Assembly: GCF_000743705.1 (NCBI RefSeq)
Contig: NZ_JQEZ01000001.1
Coordinates: 7,525 to 71,524, forward strand
Origin: Ruegeria halocynthiae
Lineage (GTDB): Bacteria > Pseudomonadota > Alphaproteobacteria > Rhodobacterales > Rhodobacteraceae
Direction: 5' to 3'
DNA: 64,000 bases
Below are positions 17,168-26,466 of this stretch, piece by piece. Position numbers and translations under genes: made by a program. The first letter of the stretch is position 1. The number at the start of each line of letters is the position of its first letter. Below the pieces are notes generated by a model, which was not told the origin of the DNA, did no database searches, and saw nothing but the letters and a program-made list of their open reading frames with translations.

Positions 17168-17603
17168 TTTGTGCCTCCTTGAGAAAGTCGTTCAATCCAG
17201 CCATACCGCCAATGTAGATCGCATCCCCGACGATCCTTTCCATCTCATTCGCGACGTCGGGGGCGCAGTCGAAATGGCTTTCCCAAATGCCCAAGGTCTG
17301 ACCCGTGTGCGTGATGGGAATGAAACGATGGGTTGAGATATAGGCGCTCACCGGCAGCGGACATTCGATGATATCGTAGGTGTAAAAATGTTCTGCGTCA
17401 GAATGGGCCAGTAGGGTTTCGCGAAAGACCGTACCGTCCGGGATGTCGAGCCTTCGGATAGTGCCGGTGGCCGTTGCGGCCCCGTTTTCCAGCGTGGCAG
17501 CCGCCACCCCGGGGTTCCAATCCACCACACCGTCAAAGGCACGCACAGCAGCCCAGACCCGGTGGATTTCAACATCTATGATCATACTTCGAAATACGTG
17601 CAT
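17160..17603 (-). CDS. SRPBCC/START-fold protein (polyketide cyclase-like)
   Basis: A 147-residue protein with the SRPBCC pattern. The N-terminal strand and helix include IDVEIHRVWAAVRAFDGVVDWNPGV. Antiparallel strands include TIRRLDIPDGTVFRETLL. A long C-terminal helix closes the cavity (GDAIYIGGMAGLNDFLKEA). Such proteins bind small hydrophobic ligands and sometimes act as cyclases or hydrolases. It is translationally linked to the downstream racemase-like gene by an 8-base overlap, so it likely handles the same metabolite. No more specific role is visible. Confidence 0.75.
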   Translation of the reverse strand: MHVFRSMIIDVEIHRVWAAVRAFDGVVDWNPGVAAATLENGAATATGTIRRLDIPDGTVFRETLLAHSDAEHFYTYDIIECPLPVSAYISTHRFIPITHTGQTLGIWESHFDCAPDVANEMERIVGDAIYIGGMAGLNDFLKEAQNG

Positions 17604-17614
17604 TGCGGCTCCTG

Positions 17615-19120
17615 TTATGGCTTCAGGCGAATAGGAAATTTTGCGCGGATACGGGCCTCTGCATCAGCACTCAGGTGCGTGGGCGGTGGTGCGGCGAGGA
17701 TATCTGTTACGCGGTTGCGGGCTTGCTCCCAAATCGAGAGGCTGCCCGCGTCAACCCAGTCACTGACACTCTGGCGATCGGCAAGATTGGGGTAGTGATA
17801 GTCAGACTTCATGCGGTTCAGCGTTTCGCTTTCACCCAGATAATGCCCGTCATGGGTGACCACTCGTTCGACAGCTTCCAGATCAAGCGTAGCCTTACTC
17901 ACTTCGATGCCTCTGATGGACCGCAGGATGGCACCACACATGTCATCATCAATCACCATCGCCTCGGGGCTGGCCACCATGATGGACCCAAGCATCCCTA
18001 CAGAGAGGTTGATCATATCCGCCCCACCATGTCCGGCCAGTGCGACAGTGTAGCCTTTTTCATAACCCGCCTGCGCATCGACAAGTTTGGAATCCGTCAT
18101 TCCCGCCGAGACCGTTGAAGGTAGGCCAACATGTGACAGAAGCTGTGCTGCGGCGGCATTTGCAATCGCAGCCTCTCCGCCACCACCACTCATTGCACCT
18201 GTACGCAGATCAGAAATGAACGGCATCAGTGCGTAAATGCAGGGCGCACTTCTTTGAATGTTGTCAACCACCACCATCCCTGCGAGGCATTCGGCTAACC
18301 CCTGCGCCAATGCCCCCGCCAAAGTGACCGGACTGGTCGCACCTGCTTGCCCTGCCGAGCATATCTGTGGGATCATACCCGCCCGCACGGCTTTCTCCAG
18401 CATCACTATGCCTTCAGCTGCATAGGTAAGAGGCGGGACCACATGGACAATGACAGCCATGCAGAACGGTCTGTCGCGGAAGGCGCCGGGACAACCAAGT
18501 GCGATGTCAAACATTTCAACAATCGGATCGATATGGTCTGGGGCGCAAAAGCTGATGCCAATCGGCTTTGTCGTCGCCTTAAGGCAAGCAAACGCGGTGT
18601 TGACGTCGAGCTCTAGGGGGTCGCTCAGATCTCGGGCCACGACAGGGCGCACGCCATAGTGGATGTTTGACGACGCATCCAACACACGCATCAGGTTGTA
18701 CAAGTCGCTGAGCTGACTGTCCTGATAGTCCCCGGTCGCGGCATTGAGCACCTGAACCGCCGCTCCGCCGGTGCCGATGTGAACACGGCGACCTCCGATC
18801 TGCAAATCCCTGTCAGGTGTGAAACCCGGCAATGTGACGTGGCGAGGCACCCGTTCCAACGCGTTTCGAATCATGTCTTCTGAGAAACACAACCGCCCAT
18901 CTGCGCGGTGCCACGCCCCTGTTTTCAATGCACGCTGAGTTGCCATCTCTGGCAGTCCCGCCATGCCCACTGTTGAAAGGATATCAAAAGCATGGGCGAC
19001 AATGGCTGACAATTCGGACTGCGACAGCGGGCGCAGATCCCCACCAACGTGGAATACAGGTGACGCATCCAGATGAATACCGTCTGCCGTCTCGCGTTGC
19101 TTTCGTACCCGTCTTACCAT
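17615..19120 (-). CDS. MttB-family (non-pyrrolysine) methyltransferase
   Basis: A 501-residue member of the trimethylamine methyltransferase superfamily (DAILSTVGM-type N-terminus, GISFCAPDHIDPIVEMFD, IPQICSAGQAGATSPVTLAG, MSGGGGEAAIANAAAAQLL). True MttB has an in-frame UAG coding pyrrolysine. This frame has none, so it belongs to the MtgB/MtxB-like group that demethylates quaternary amines such as glycine betaine or proline betaine to a corrinoid protein. No corrinoid carrier gene is adjacent. First gene of the minus-strand operon ending in the dimethylglycine-dehydrogenase-like enzyme. ATG 19120. Confidence 0.82.
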   Translation of the reverse strand: MVRRVRKQRETADGIHLDASPVFHVGGDLRPLSQSELSAIVAHAFDILSTVGMAGLPEMATQRALKTGAWHRADGRLCFSEDMIRNALERVPRHVTLPGFTPDRDLQIGGRRVHIGTGGAAVQVLNAATGDYQDSQLSDLYNLMRVLDASSNIHYGVRPVVARDLSDPLELDVNTAFACLKATTKPIGISFCAPDHIDPIVEMFDIALGCPGAFRDRPFCMAVIVHVVPPLTYAAEGIVMLEKAVRAGMIPQICSAGQAGATSPVTLAGALAQGLAECLAGMVVVDNIQRSAPCIYALMPFISDLRTGAMSGGGGEAAIANAAAAQLLSHVGLPSTVSAGMTDSKLVDAQAGYEKGYTVALAGHGGADMINLSVGMLGSIMVASPEAMVIDDDMCGAILRSIRGIEVSKATLDLEAVERVVTHDGHYLGESETLNRMKSDYHYPNLADRQSVSDWVDAGSLSIWEQARNRVTDILAAPPPTHLSADAEARIRAKFPIRLKP

Positions 19121-19455
19121 CTGTGCACCTCATCGAGAGTATTAGAGCGCATATGGCTTGTGTAGAAAATTCAATAAAACGGCTGATATGGTGAGAGGGT
19201 TTCACCAATAGCAATACTGGATGATAGCCGCATCAAATGCCCAACCCGGGCGAAAAGTTAGACGGATAGGATCACATGTTTCCCATTCTCGAAAGAAAAC
19301 ACCGCTTTGATCGCCAAGCGCACTTGTCCCATAGTTAGGAAGGCCGACATTGGGTGGTAAGGGCCGTGAGTTCATAGCGACCGCAACGCTGTCGGCAGGT
19401 ATGACTGTGTTGCATGGATCAGGACTGAGGCGAATATGCCCCTTACCCCATCACT
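19121..19455. other. Intergenic stretch upstream of the methyltransferase operon
   Basis: 335 bases with no supportable gene. The part next to 19120 should hold the promoter of the minus-strand operon; the part near 19455 borders the IS5-type remnant. I see no clear operator or terminator. Confidence 0.4.
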
Positions 19456-19998
19456 TCAGACGACGCGCTCATACGCCGCACGACCGAGAGATGTCATGCG
19501 GTTGAGTGTCTTTGATGCAATCTTCGCTTCGGCTATCTGACGGTCAAAGTCACGTGCTTGCAGGCGACCGCCGATAACCTGTTTCCATCTGCCTATCTGG
19601 GCTTCAACTTGTGATCGTTGGTTGTATCCCGTCTCAGTTTGCCAGTTCATTCTACCATGTTCAGCGATGAAATCGATGTGGTGATTGCGCCGTGCATGCG
19701 CGCCGTGAACTACGTTCTTCGGAGGCGGTACTATGATCTCAACCCCGCGCCCGAACTCCTCTATCAGGCAGTCTGCCGCCCCTTGACCGTCATACGCACC
19801 ATCTGCCAGAAACCGGTTCACATCAGCATCAACGTCAGTGAGCAATTCTGGCAGCGCCGTTTCATCACCCACATGCTCCGAGGTCAGCTTCGAGGCTACA
19901 ATATCGCCAGTTTCCGGATCGAGCCCGATATGCAGCTTGCGCCAGGAAGACGTATTAGAAGGCACTGCGAAAGGTTGTTTCGCCACCCATGCAAGCAA
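19456..19998 (-). pseudogene. IS5-type transposase remnant (N-terminus missing)
   Basis: The 180-residue frame is the C-terminal two thirds of an IS5-family DDE transposase. Visible features are WRKLHIGLDPETGDIVASKL, the second catalytic aspartate region (NRFLADGAYDGQGA) and the C-terminal glutamate region (YNQRSQVEAQIGRWKQVIG). The N-terminal helix-turn-helix and the first aspartate block are missing. Only about 50 bases separate the frame from the tRNA-Leu gene, so the 5' part has been lost. It starts at a TTG and is unlikely to be active. Confidence 0.75.
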
Positions 19999-20046
19999 CT
20001 CATTTCAAGAATGAAAACCGGACTTTCGAGTAACAACAGGTCTGTA

Positions 20047-20133
20047 TGGTGCGAGCGGTCGGACTCGAACCGACACGGAGGTTAATCCACAGGAACCTAA
20101 ATCCAGCGCGTCTACCAATTTCGCCACGCTCGC
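20047..20133 (-). tRNA. tRNA-Leu (anticodon UAG)
   Basis: An 87-nt minus-strand tRNA. Acceptor GCGAGCG pairs with CGCTCGC; D arm GCG-AAATTGGTAGA-CGC; anticodon loop TTTAGGT (anticodon UAG, Leu); long variable arm typical of class II; T arm GTCGG-TTCGAGT-CCGAC; discriminator A and encoded CCA. The anticodon stem (CTGGA / TCCTG) has one U-U mismatch at its second pair, otherwise the fold is complete. Confidence 0.88.
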
Positions 20134-20908
20134 ATCCCCGGCTCATCGTGCCGGATTGGCGCGCTCAATAGCAAAGCTTGAAACGAAGCGCGAGAGGAAA
20201 AATTTGAGTCAGCAAAAGATTATTGAACCCAATCTCGCGGCCACGGCGCGTTCATCCCCCCTCAACAACGCGAGACACCGCGTCTGTTCCGTGGGAATCA
20301 GGTGCGTTCCTGACCCGTGACCTCACGCTCATTCCGAAACCCAGAAATGAGGCATAAGATTCATTCGAATTTTCTTTCAGAAAATCTGGCCAAAATTGCT
20401 CTCATTTCAAACACATCCGTTGCTCAATTGCAGGGAGCGGCGATCCCCTTTACGTTGAGCGGCACCGACAAGCACTGGCACATCAGAACGCTGCGGGCTT
20501 GGATTTTGAGGGTCGCGAAATCTTTGCCGCATGGGCGTAATCAGATTGCATGCAACCCACCTGCTTTTCAATATTGGGGGAAAATGTTTATAATTAGCAC
20601 ATTACGTTGGCAGACTCTTAGATCCGGCACTATCCGACTGCCCGGTACAATTGGCAGACCACAAGGCCAACTGAAACTTGTATCTAGAGGGTCGCCATCT
20701 TGAGTGACGCGATTTACGCCTTTTAGTTGTGTCGCGCCTAAAGCCCACACCACAATTGCGCCACATTTCAAACGCCAAAAAATCTTATTCACGTCAAAAT
20801 AACACCGCCTTAACAGTAGTTGATGGGCCGCAGGAGTTAATGAGTCTTTTTCGCCCCCCGGGCGCCGTATGAGTTTTTCTGCTCAACTCCAGTACAAGGG
20901 CCTTAACC
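20134..20908. other. Long intergenic region upstream of the GTPase/kinase system
   Basis: 775 bases without a supportable gene. A 128-codon frame at 20317-20703 has no protein-like composition. The region contains AT-rich patches (for example around 20570-20600 and 20770-20810) that could hold the promoter for the long operon starting at 20909. I cannot place a confident promoter, small RNA or operator. Confidence 0.4.
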
Positions 20909-21325
20909 GTGACCAATTTGATGAACTCCGCAGTTGCCGAGCAAGACGCCATTGGACTTGCCCGCGAAAGCTTTCTTGGTGAGCTGAAAGCCCTGAACCG
21001 ACACCATCCGGATACCGGATTTGGGGTCTCGTTGCGCACACATTCCGGGGGCCATTACCTGCTCGCGAATTCCCGGATGCCCCTGCCCGAGACCAAATCG
21101 GCCGGTTTCCCAACCGGACGACGCGTCGCCCGTCTTGAGAACAGCGATCGCTTCAGCTCAATCGAGGTGCTGGCTGATTCCCGAGCGTATGAGGAAATCT
21201 CACCCGGGGCCGAGGCTGCCATTCTGGGCAATGCCCTGAATCTGATCGCCCGCATCGACACTCTGACCAGTGCCTCGAACGACCACGACCAACCCAATAT
21301 CGCCGCTACTGGAACCGGAGGCTGA
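20909..21325 (+). CDS. Unknown protein, first gene of the GTPase operon
   Basis: A 138-residue cytosolic protein without signal peptide or membrane segment. It has a helical start (DAIGLARESFLGELKALN), a central beta-rich part (GFGVSLRTHSGGHYLLA) and a C-terminal helix (ILGNALNLIARIDTLTS). GTG 20909 is chosen because AAGGG lies 8 bases before it, while the ATG at 20921 lacks a spaced site. It stops 2 bases before the dynamin-like gene, so the two are co-translated. I do not recognise the family. The context suggests an accessory subunit or regulator of the GTPase. Confidence 0.6.
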   Translation: MTNLMNSAVAEQDAIGLARESFLGELKALNRHHPDTGFGVSLRTHSGGHYLLANSRMPLPETKSAGFPTGRRVARLENSDRFSSIEVLADSRAYEEISPGAEAAILGNALNLIARIDTLTSASNDHDQPNIAATGTGG

Positions 21326-21327
21326 CC

Positions 21328-23340
21328 ATGGCCCGCAACGACCATCTTCTGTCCGTAGGCAACGAGGCCCTGGCGCCGATGACGTCCGCCGTTGCGTCGC
21401 TGTCTGCACAGATAGACCAACTGACAGAGGTGGCGGATGCGCGATCCTCGGCGCGGCTTGCAACGCTCAAGACACGTATGGAGAATTTTACCGCCAGCGT
21501 CACGCTGGTTGGACAGGTCAAGGCTGGTAAATCCTCGATCGTGAACATTCTGGCCGGGCGCCCTGCCCTGCTGCCATCGGATGTTAACCCGTGGACCTCG
21601 GTGGTGACTACGCTGAACATCAACACCCGTACCGAAGGGGACAAAAGGGCCAAGTTCACCTTTTTCGAGCAGGAAGAATGGGACAATCTGATGGTCGGCG
21701 GCGGCCGTCTGGGCGAGCTGGCCAACCGGGCCGGGGCCGACGACGAAATGGACGATATCCGCCGCCAGATCGGCGAGATGAAAGCCAAGTCCGAGGAACG
21801 GCTGGGCCAGCATTTCGACCTGCTTTTGGGTCAAAGCCACCAGTATGATTATTTTGATGACGAGCTGATTCAGCGCTATGTCTGCCTGGGCGATCAGGAC
21901 GATCCGGATATCAACCCCAAGACGGGGCGGTTTGCCGATGTGACGAAGTCGGCGGAACTGTACATGGACATTCCGCAATACCCGATCTCGCTGAAACTTT
22001 GCGACACCCCGGGTGTGAACGATACTTTCATGGTCCGCGAACAGATCACCCTGCGCAGCCTGCGCGGGTCCGAGGTCTGCGTCGTTGTTCTGGCTGCAAG
22101 TCAGGCCCTGACCACGATGGACATGGCGCTGATGCGGATCATTGCGCAGTTTGAAAACCGGCAGATCATCCTGTTCGTGAACCGGATTGACGAGCTGGCG
22201 GACCCGGTCAATCAGGTTCCCGAAATCCGTGACCGGATTCTGGGCACGCTGAAACAGAACAACATCGACGCCAATACCAGCGTTGTGTTCGGCAGCGCGC
22301 TTTGGGCAGAAGCGGCATTGACTGGCAATCCTGACATCCTGACAGACGAGTCGCGCCAGGCATTGAACACCTTCTATCTGGCCGCCGGTTTCGGGGATCA
22401 GGCCCCGTCGCTGGACAAAATCTGGGCGTTGTCTGGTTTGCCCGACCTGCTGCTGGCGATGAACGAACGTATCGCCGAAGGTGCCGGTGGGCGCTTGCTG
22501 GACAAGGTGCGGCACCGCGCCCGCAACATCGCCAGCCAAATTCGCGCGACGGCTGTGGCCAAGAACCTCTCGGACGGTGACGGGGTTATGCGGGATCTGG
22601 ACGGGGTTTCACCTGAAGAGGCCGTCGCGACGGTCGCCCAGCAATATGAAAAGAAAGCGGCCGAGCTGACCTCATCCCTGCGGGACAAGGTGCTGGAACG
22701 GTTGAAAAGCGCCGAGACCAACTTTGTCAAACGCGCAACGGATTCGCTGATCGCGCATCTGGAACAGAACGGGGAACAAGGCACCTGGCAATACGACCCG
22801 GCCGGGCTGCGCACCTTGCAAAAAGCAGCCTATTTCAGCTTTGCACGGTCGATGCGCAAAGAAGCTGGCGCGCTTTACAGCACCGCCGCCACCGATGTTG
22901 AGGCGCTGTACCAAAAGCTGTTGGGCAACCATCTGGGCGAATTCAGCATCGAAGCACCCATTGTACCCCGGGTGCCGCCGCCATTGGGCATCGGGCGGAC
23001 GATTGCGCTGGATTTGCAAAGCACCTGGTGGCGTCGTTGGTGGCAACGCCGCAAAGGATTCGAGGCTTACGCGGCCGATTACACCCGCCTGATTACATCC
23101 GAGGCGAACTCGATCACCAAGGATATCGAGGAAAACCAGATTGCGGCCGTTCTTGAGAATGTCCGGGCCAATCTGGCGGATTTCCTGCGCGAACAGCGCG
23201 AGACTCTGTTGAGCATTTCGGCCTCGGCCGAGCAGAATCCGGACCGCAATGCCGCCCTGATGGAGGGCATGAAGCCCAAGAAATCGCGTGACGATATTCT
23301 GGGTGACATCCTGAAAGATCTTAGTAACGAGGCAGCATAA
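21328..23340 (+). CDS. Large dynamin-like GTPase (first pair)
   Basis: A 670-residue dynamin-family GTPase. G1 is GQVKAGKSS (residues 62-70), the switch threonine lies in NPWTSVVTTL, G3 is DTPG (226-229) and G4 is NRID (285-288). Beyond the GTPase domain come long helical segments (about 380-520 and 590-660) as in the stalk of bacterial dynamin-like proteins. A short Trp/Arg-rich patch (TWWRRWWQRR) is a candidate membrane-contact element. A GGAGG site precedes ATG. It is paralogous to the gene at 26467. Expected role is GTP-driven membrane binding or remodelling. Confidence 0.82.
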   Translation: MARNDHLLSVGNEALAPMTSAVASLSAQIDQLTEVADARSSARLATLKTRMENFTASVTLVGQVKAGKSSIVNILAGRPALLPSDVNPWTSVVTTLNINTRTEGDKRAKFTFFEQEEWDNLMVGGGRLGELANRAGADDEMDDIRRQIGEMKAKSEERLGQHFDLLLGQSHQYDYFDDELIQRYVCLGDQDDPDINPKTGRFADVTKSAELYMDIPQYPISLKLCDTPGVNDTFMVREQITLRSLRGSEVCVVVLAASQALTTMDMALMRIIAQFENRQIILFVNRIDELADPVNQVPEIRDRILGTLKQNNIDANTSVVFGSALWAEAALTGNPDILTDESRQALNTFYLAAGFGDQAPSLDKIWALSGLPDLLLAMNERIAEGAGGRLLDKVRHRARNIASQIRATAVAKNLSDGDGVMRDLDGVSPEEAVATVAQQYEKKAAELTSSLRDKVLERLKSAETNFVKRATDSLIAHLEQNGEQGTWQYDPAGLRTLQKAAYFSFARSMRKEAGALYSTAATDVEALYQKLLGNHLGEFSIEAPIVPRVPPPLGIGRTIALDLQSTWWRRWWQRRKGFEAYAADYTRLITSEANSITKDIEENQIAAVLENVRANLADFLREQRETLLSISASAEQNPDRNAALMEGMKPKKSRDDILGDILKDLSNEAA

Positions 23341-23348
23341 GTAGCGAT

Positions 23349-25100
23349 ATGGCAAAAGATTCACAAACCCGCTTCGTCTCACCTAAGGCATGGGAACGCA
23401 TCGAGCAGTGGTCCCGCCGCAAGCCCGTCTTTGCACTGATGGGGGAATTCAGCGCCGGTAAATCGACGCTGATGAACTTTCTGCTGCGCTCGCACGCGCT
23501 GCCGACTCAGGTGACTGCGACCCAGTTGCCACCGGTCTGGTTCAGTTGGGGCAAACAATCGGCTTTCGTGCAACGGCACGATGGCACCCGCGAAGATATC
23601 AGTCTGGATCAGCTTGAAACCGTCGGCGTCAACGACGCGCAGTTCATTCGCATCTTTCTGGAATCCGACATTCTGGAAGCCGTGGATCTGATCGACACCC
23701 CCGGCATTTCCGACCCCAAGATTTCGACCGATGTCTGGCGCCGCGCCGTCGGGCAGGCCAACGGTGTGTTATGGTGTACCCACGCGACCCAGGCCTGGCG
23801 CGAAACCGAGCGGGCGACATGGGTATCCCTGCCCGAACGGTTGCAGCACAATTCACTGCTGCTGGTCACCCGCGCAGACGCGTTGGGACCGAAAGACCGT
23901 CAAAAGGTCTTGCGCCGGGTCAATCGCGAAGCGGGTCACCTTTTCAATCGGTCGATCCTGTTTTCGGCCCGCGACGCGATCAATGCGCGTGACAAAAGCG
24001 GCGACGCCGAGCTTTGGGCGCGCAGTGGCGGCGGCAAGATGGTCGACAGTTTCCTTGAGATCACCGAACAGATCATGGACAACCGCGCGGATCAGCTGTC
24101 GCGGTATCAGATCGACAACAGCCTGGCCGAAGGGCCGCGCGTGCATCCGCTGCGCCCGAACGGGGTCACGGAAGAGGTCGAGACGGCACCCCCCCTCAAG
24201 CTGGTGAACCCGGTTCAGACCTCAGAGGATGAGGTCGTTACCAATTTCCCGGTCCGACCTGCCCGTGTCGAACCTCGTGCTGACGAGAACGAGCGGACCT
24301 CGCGTATTGATCCGGAAGAGGCCGAGCGTCTGCGCACCGAGATGGGCGCAAGTACCGAGCCCACAGAGCCAAGCGCAGAAACCGAAACGGGCGAAGATGA
24401 TCTTCGCGCCTTTTTCCGCGACACGTCATCCAGCCAGCCCCTGAACCTGACAGAGCTGGCAGAGACACCGACGGAGGAAGAGGCGTTCGATCTGCTGGAC
24501 GAGGAAGATTTTGAGGATGAGGAATCTGAGGACGGTGTAAGCCTGACCTCAGACGCTGATACAAATATCTTGGCAGAAGACCCGACCCCGGACGTTACCA
24601 ACACGTTCCTGACGTCCCTGGAATCCAAGCTGGCTGAAACGCCCGAACAGGACGAATTGCCTGTTGACGCGCCCGAAGAACAGACTGCAGAAGTGAGCGT
24701 ATCTTCGATCACCGCATTGCTGGCCGAACAGCCGCAGGTTGACGAGGATGAATTCGAACCGGAACCGGAAACCAGCAGTCTGGTGAACACGCAGGTTGTT
24801 CCGTTGGCCAATGGCACCACTTCGGGCGCCCCCGCCCAGCCTGAGAAAAACGGCGAAGCCCTTGAGGATCTGCTGAATGTGCCCGCTGGCACACCTCTGA
24901 GTGCAGCAGCCATGTGGCGCGAAATCACCGAAGACGCGGATCTGCCGCAGGATGCCGATGGTCTCAAGCGGGTGTTTCAGGCCTTCCTGACCGAGTTTGA
25001 CCAAATCTCGGCCGAACACATCGCGCGTCAACCCAAGGGGCCAATGCGTTCGATGCCGAAAGCACCGGATAATGATGGGGCCGAACGGCATGTGTTGTAA
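23349..25100 (+). CDS. Partner GTPase with long acidic tail (first pair)
   Basis: 583 residues. A GTPase domain occupies about 1-250: G1 GEFSAGKST (32-40), G3 DTPG (116-119), then WCTHATQAWRETERATW with the WRETER motif (150-155), and a G4-like TRAD (174-177). Residues about 270-520 are strongly acidic, low-complexity and probably disordered (EEDFEDEESEDG). A short ordered C-terminal segment (AAAMWREITEDADLPQD) follows. It is encoded 8 bases after the large GTPase and resembles the partner at 28506. The acidic tail could be a phosphorylation or docking platform for the downstream kinase and FHA proteins; that is inference. Confidence 0.75.
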   Translation: MAKDSQTRFVSPKAWERIEQWSRRKPVFALMGEFSAGKSTLMNFLLRSHALPTQVTATQLPPVWFSWGKQSAFVQRHDGTREDISLDQLETVGVNDAQFIRIFLESDILEAVDLIDTPGISDPKISTDVWRRAVGQANGVLWCTHATQAWRETERATWVSLPERLQHNSLLLVTRADALGPKDRQKVLRRVNREAGHLFNRSILFSARDAINARDKSGDAELWARSGGGKMVDSFLEITEQIMDNRADQLSRYQIDNSLAEGPRVHPLRPNGVTEEVETAPPLKLVNPVQTSEDEVVTNFPVRPARVEPRADENERTSRIDPEEAERLRTEMGASTEPTEPSAETETGEDDLRAFFRDTSSSQPLNLTELAETPTEEEAFDLLDEEDFEDEESEDGVSLTSDADTNILAEDPTPDVTNTFLTSLESKLAETPEQDELPVDAPEEQTAEVSVSSITALLAEQPQVDEDEFEPEPETSSLVNTQVVPLANGTTSGAPAQPEKNGEALEDLLNVPAGTPLSAAAMWREITEDADLPQDADGLKRVFQAFLTEFDQISAEHIARQPKGPMRSMPKAPDNDGAERHVL

Positions 25101-25119
25101 AAGAAAGTTCGGGTAGAAA

Positions 25120-25521
25120 ATGTCTATTCAAGCAGCGCTGAACACCGCGATGGAATCCATACCTGACTGCATTGCAGCCGGGTATGTGGATATGGAAACG
25201 GGGATGTTGCTGGGAACCAACATCACCGATCCCGATCACGCGGATGTTCTGGACAGTCTGGCCATAGCCGTGGCTAACCTGTTTCAGGGACGCGGGGTCA
25301 AAGCCTTTGAGGAATTGCTGCGCAAAGCCGGAACAGGGGATACGGAACATCCGGGGTTTGGGGAAATCGCCGTGTTTTCAAATGATCGGCTGAACATATT
25401 TCTGCGGCCCCGGGAATATCCCGATCATGTGGTTTGCTACATCTGTCGCAGCAGCGCCAATGTCGGGTTGGCGCTGGCGAAATCGCATCTCAACCTGGGG
25501 CCGGTCGCGGCCGCAGTTTGA
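25120..25521 (+). CDS. Roadblock/LC7-like protein
   Basis: A 133-residue protein with the Roadblock/LC7 layout. A first helix is followed by IPDCIAAGYVDMETGMLLGT, then a helix (LDSLAIAVANLFQG), then beta strands (GEIAVFSNDRLNIFLRP and DHVVCYICRSSANVGLALAK) and a terminal helix. Roadblock proteins often regulate small GTPases, as MglB does for MglA and as in conservon operons. Here it sits between two GTPase pairs, which suggests a GTPase-activating or scaffold role. The fold assignment comes from pattern, not from a search. It is 19 bases after the partner GTPase. Confidence 0.6.
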   Translation: MSIQAALNTAMESIPDCIAAGYVDMETGMLLGTNITDPDHADVLDSLAIAVANLFQGRGVKAFEELLRKAGTGDTEHPGFGEIAVFSNDRLNIFLRPREYPDHVVCYICRSSANVGLALAKSHLNLGPVAAAV

Positions 25522-25547
25522 CAACGGGACCAAAGGGGGGTCACGGC

Positions 25548-26399
25548 ATGATGGATACGAACATACTCGATATGCTCGATGACATCGGGCGTTCGTCGGT
25601 TGCCCGGCTTAGCCCGGGGGTCACAATTTCCGGCGATACTGCCCAAATGCGTCGCGAAAAGATTCTGCGCGCCATCCGTGGCACGATTCTGCCACGCCGG
25701 TTGGAATTTACCGCCGCCAACGGCGATTGCCTTGCGATCGAGGTCAACAGCTCTCGGGTGACGGATGTTTTCCGGGTTCGCTCGGGTGTAGCGCCGGATT
25801 TTGAAACCGAAACCCGTGCGGTGCTGGCGGAAAAGCTTGCTCAACTGGTGTCGGACATCGCATCCGCACCGGCACCGCTGGTCCTGATTTCGCTACAGCC
25901 CGACGCAGGGCTGGAAGCAGATGACGTGGGCGTCACCTTCAACGAGATCGCAAACGCCTGTGAAAACATCGAACTGCTGGCAGAGCCGGTCATCTCAGTG
26001 GTTTCGGACACCCCGGACCCTGTTGAGGAAACGACCCCAGACAGCACGCTGGCCAGCACGTTTTTCGACGGGGCGGAAAAGTTCGCCCTTGGACGCGTAC
26101 ACACCCACTGCGACGGCAATGACGCGCCCCGCTTGGATGGGGAATGCCAACAGGGTAAGCCGTTGTGCCCCGATCAGGATTTGCTGGGCCAATTGGCACG
26201 TGATCTTGCGGGTTGGGATGATGACGCGGCCACTGGGCTTGGCCATCCGCAATTGATTGTCATGCGTCCTTCGGGCGGAAAAGGGGATGCGGTGGCTATC
26301 CTTCACGATGGTGATCAATTCACATTGACTGTTCATGAGGCACGCAAACTGGGGGCTGTCGTGAACCTGTGGACCGCACTCTCGGGGTCGGGGGGATGA
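25548..26399 (+). CDS. Unknown protein of the GTPase operon
   Basis: A 283-residue cytosolic protein without signal peptide or membrane segment. The N-terminal half includes DTAQMRREKILRAIRGTI followed by strands (RRLEFTAANGDCLAIEV). A Pro/Thr-rich linker follows (DPVEETTPDS). The C-terminal half has a short cysteine-containing segment (GECQQGKPLCPDQ) and ends HDGDQFTLTVHEARKLGAVV, vaguely Roadblock-like. ATG 25548 is supported by AAAGGGGGG just upstream. I do not recognise a family. Its place beside the Roadblock-like gene suggests a common complex. Confidence 0.55.
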   Translation: MMDTNILDMLDDIGRSSVARLSPGVTISGDTAQMRREKILRAIRGTILPRRLEFTAANGDCLAIEVNSSRVTDVFRVRSGVAPDFETETRAVLAEKLAQLVSDIASAPAPLVLISLQPDAGLEADDVGVTFNEIANACENIELLAEPVISVVSDTPDPVEETTPDSTLASTFFDGAEKFALGRVHTHCDGNDAPRLDGECQQGKPLCPDQDLLGQLARDLAGWDDDAATGLGHPQLIVMRPSGGKGDAVAILHDGDQFTLTVHEARKLGAVVNLWTALSGSGG

Positions 26400-26466
26400 T
26401 CGCGCCCAAAACATTCAATTTTTCGACTAATTCAATCCGTGATTACAAGTTACCAGGGTAAAGTTT

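Noticed and set aside
20317..20703. 128-codon plus-strand frame in the long intergenic region
   Set aside because: No ribosome-binding site, irregular composition and no domain pattern; I treat the region as non-coding.
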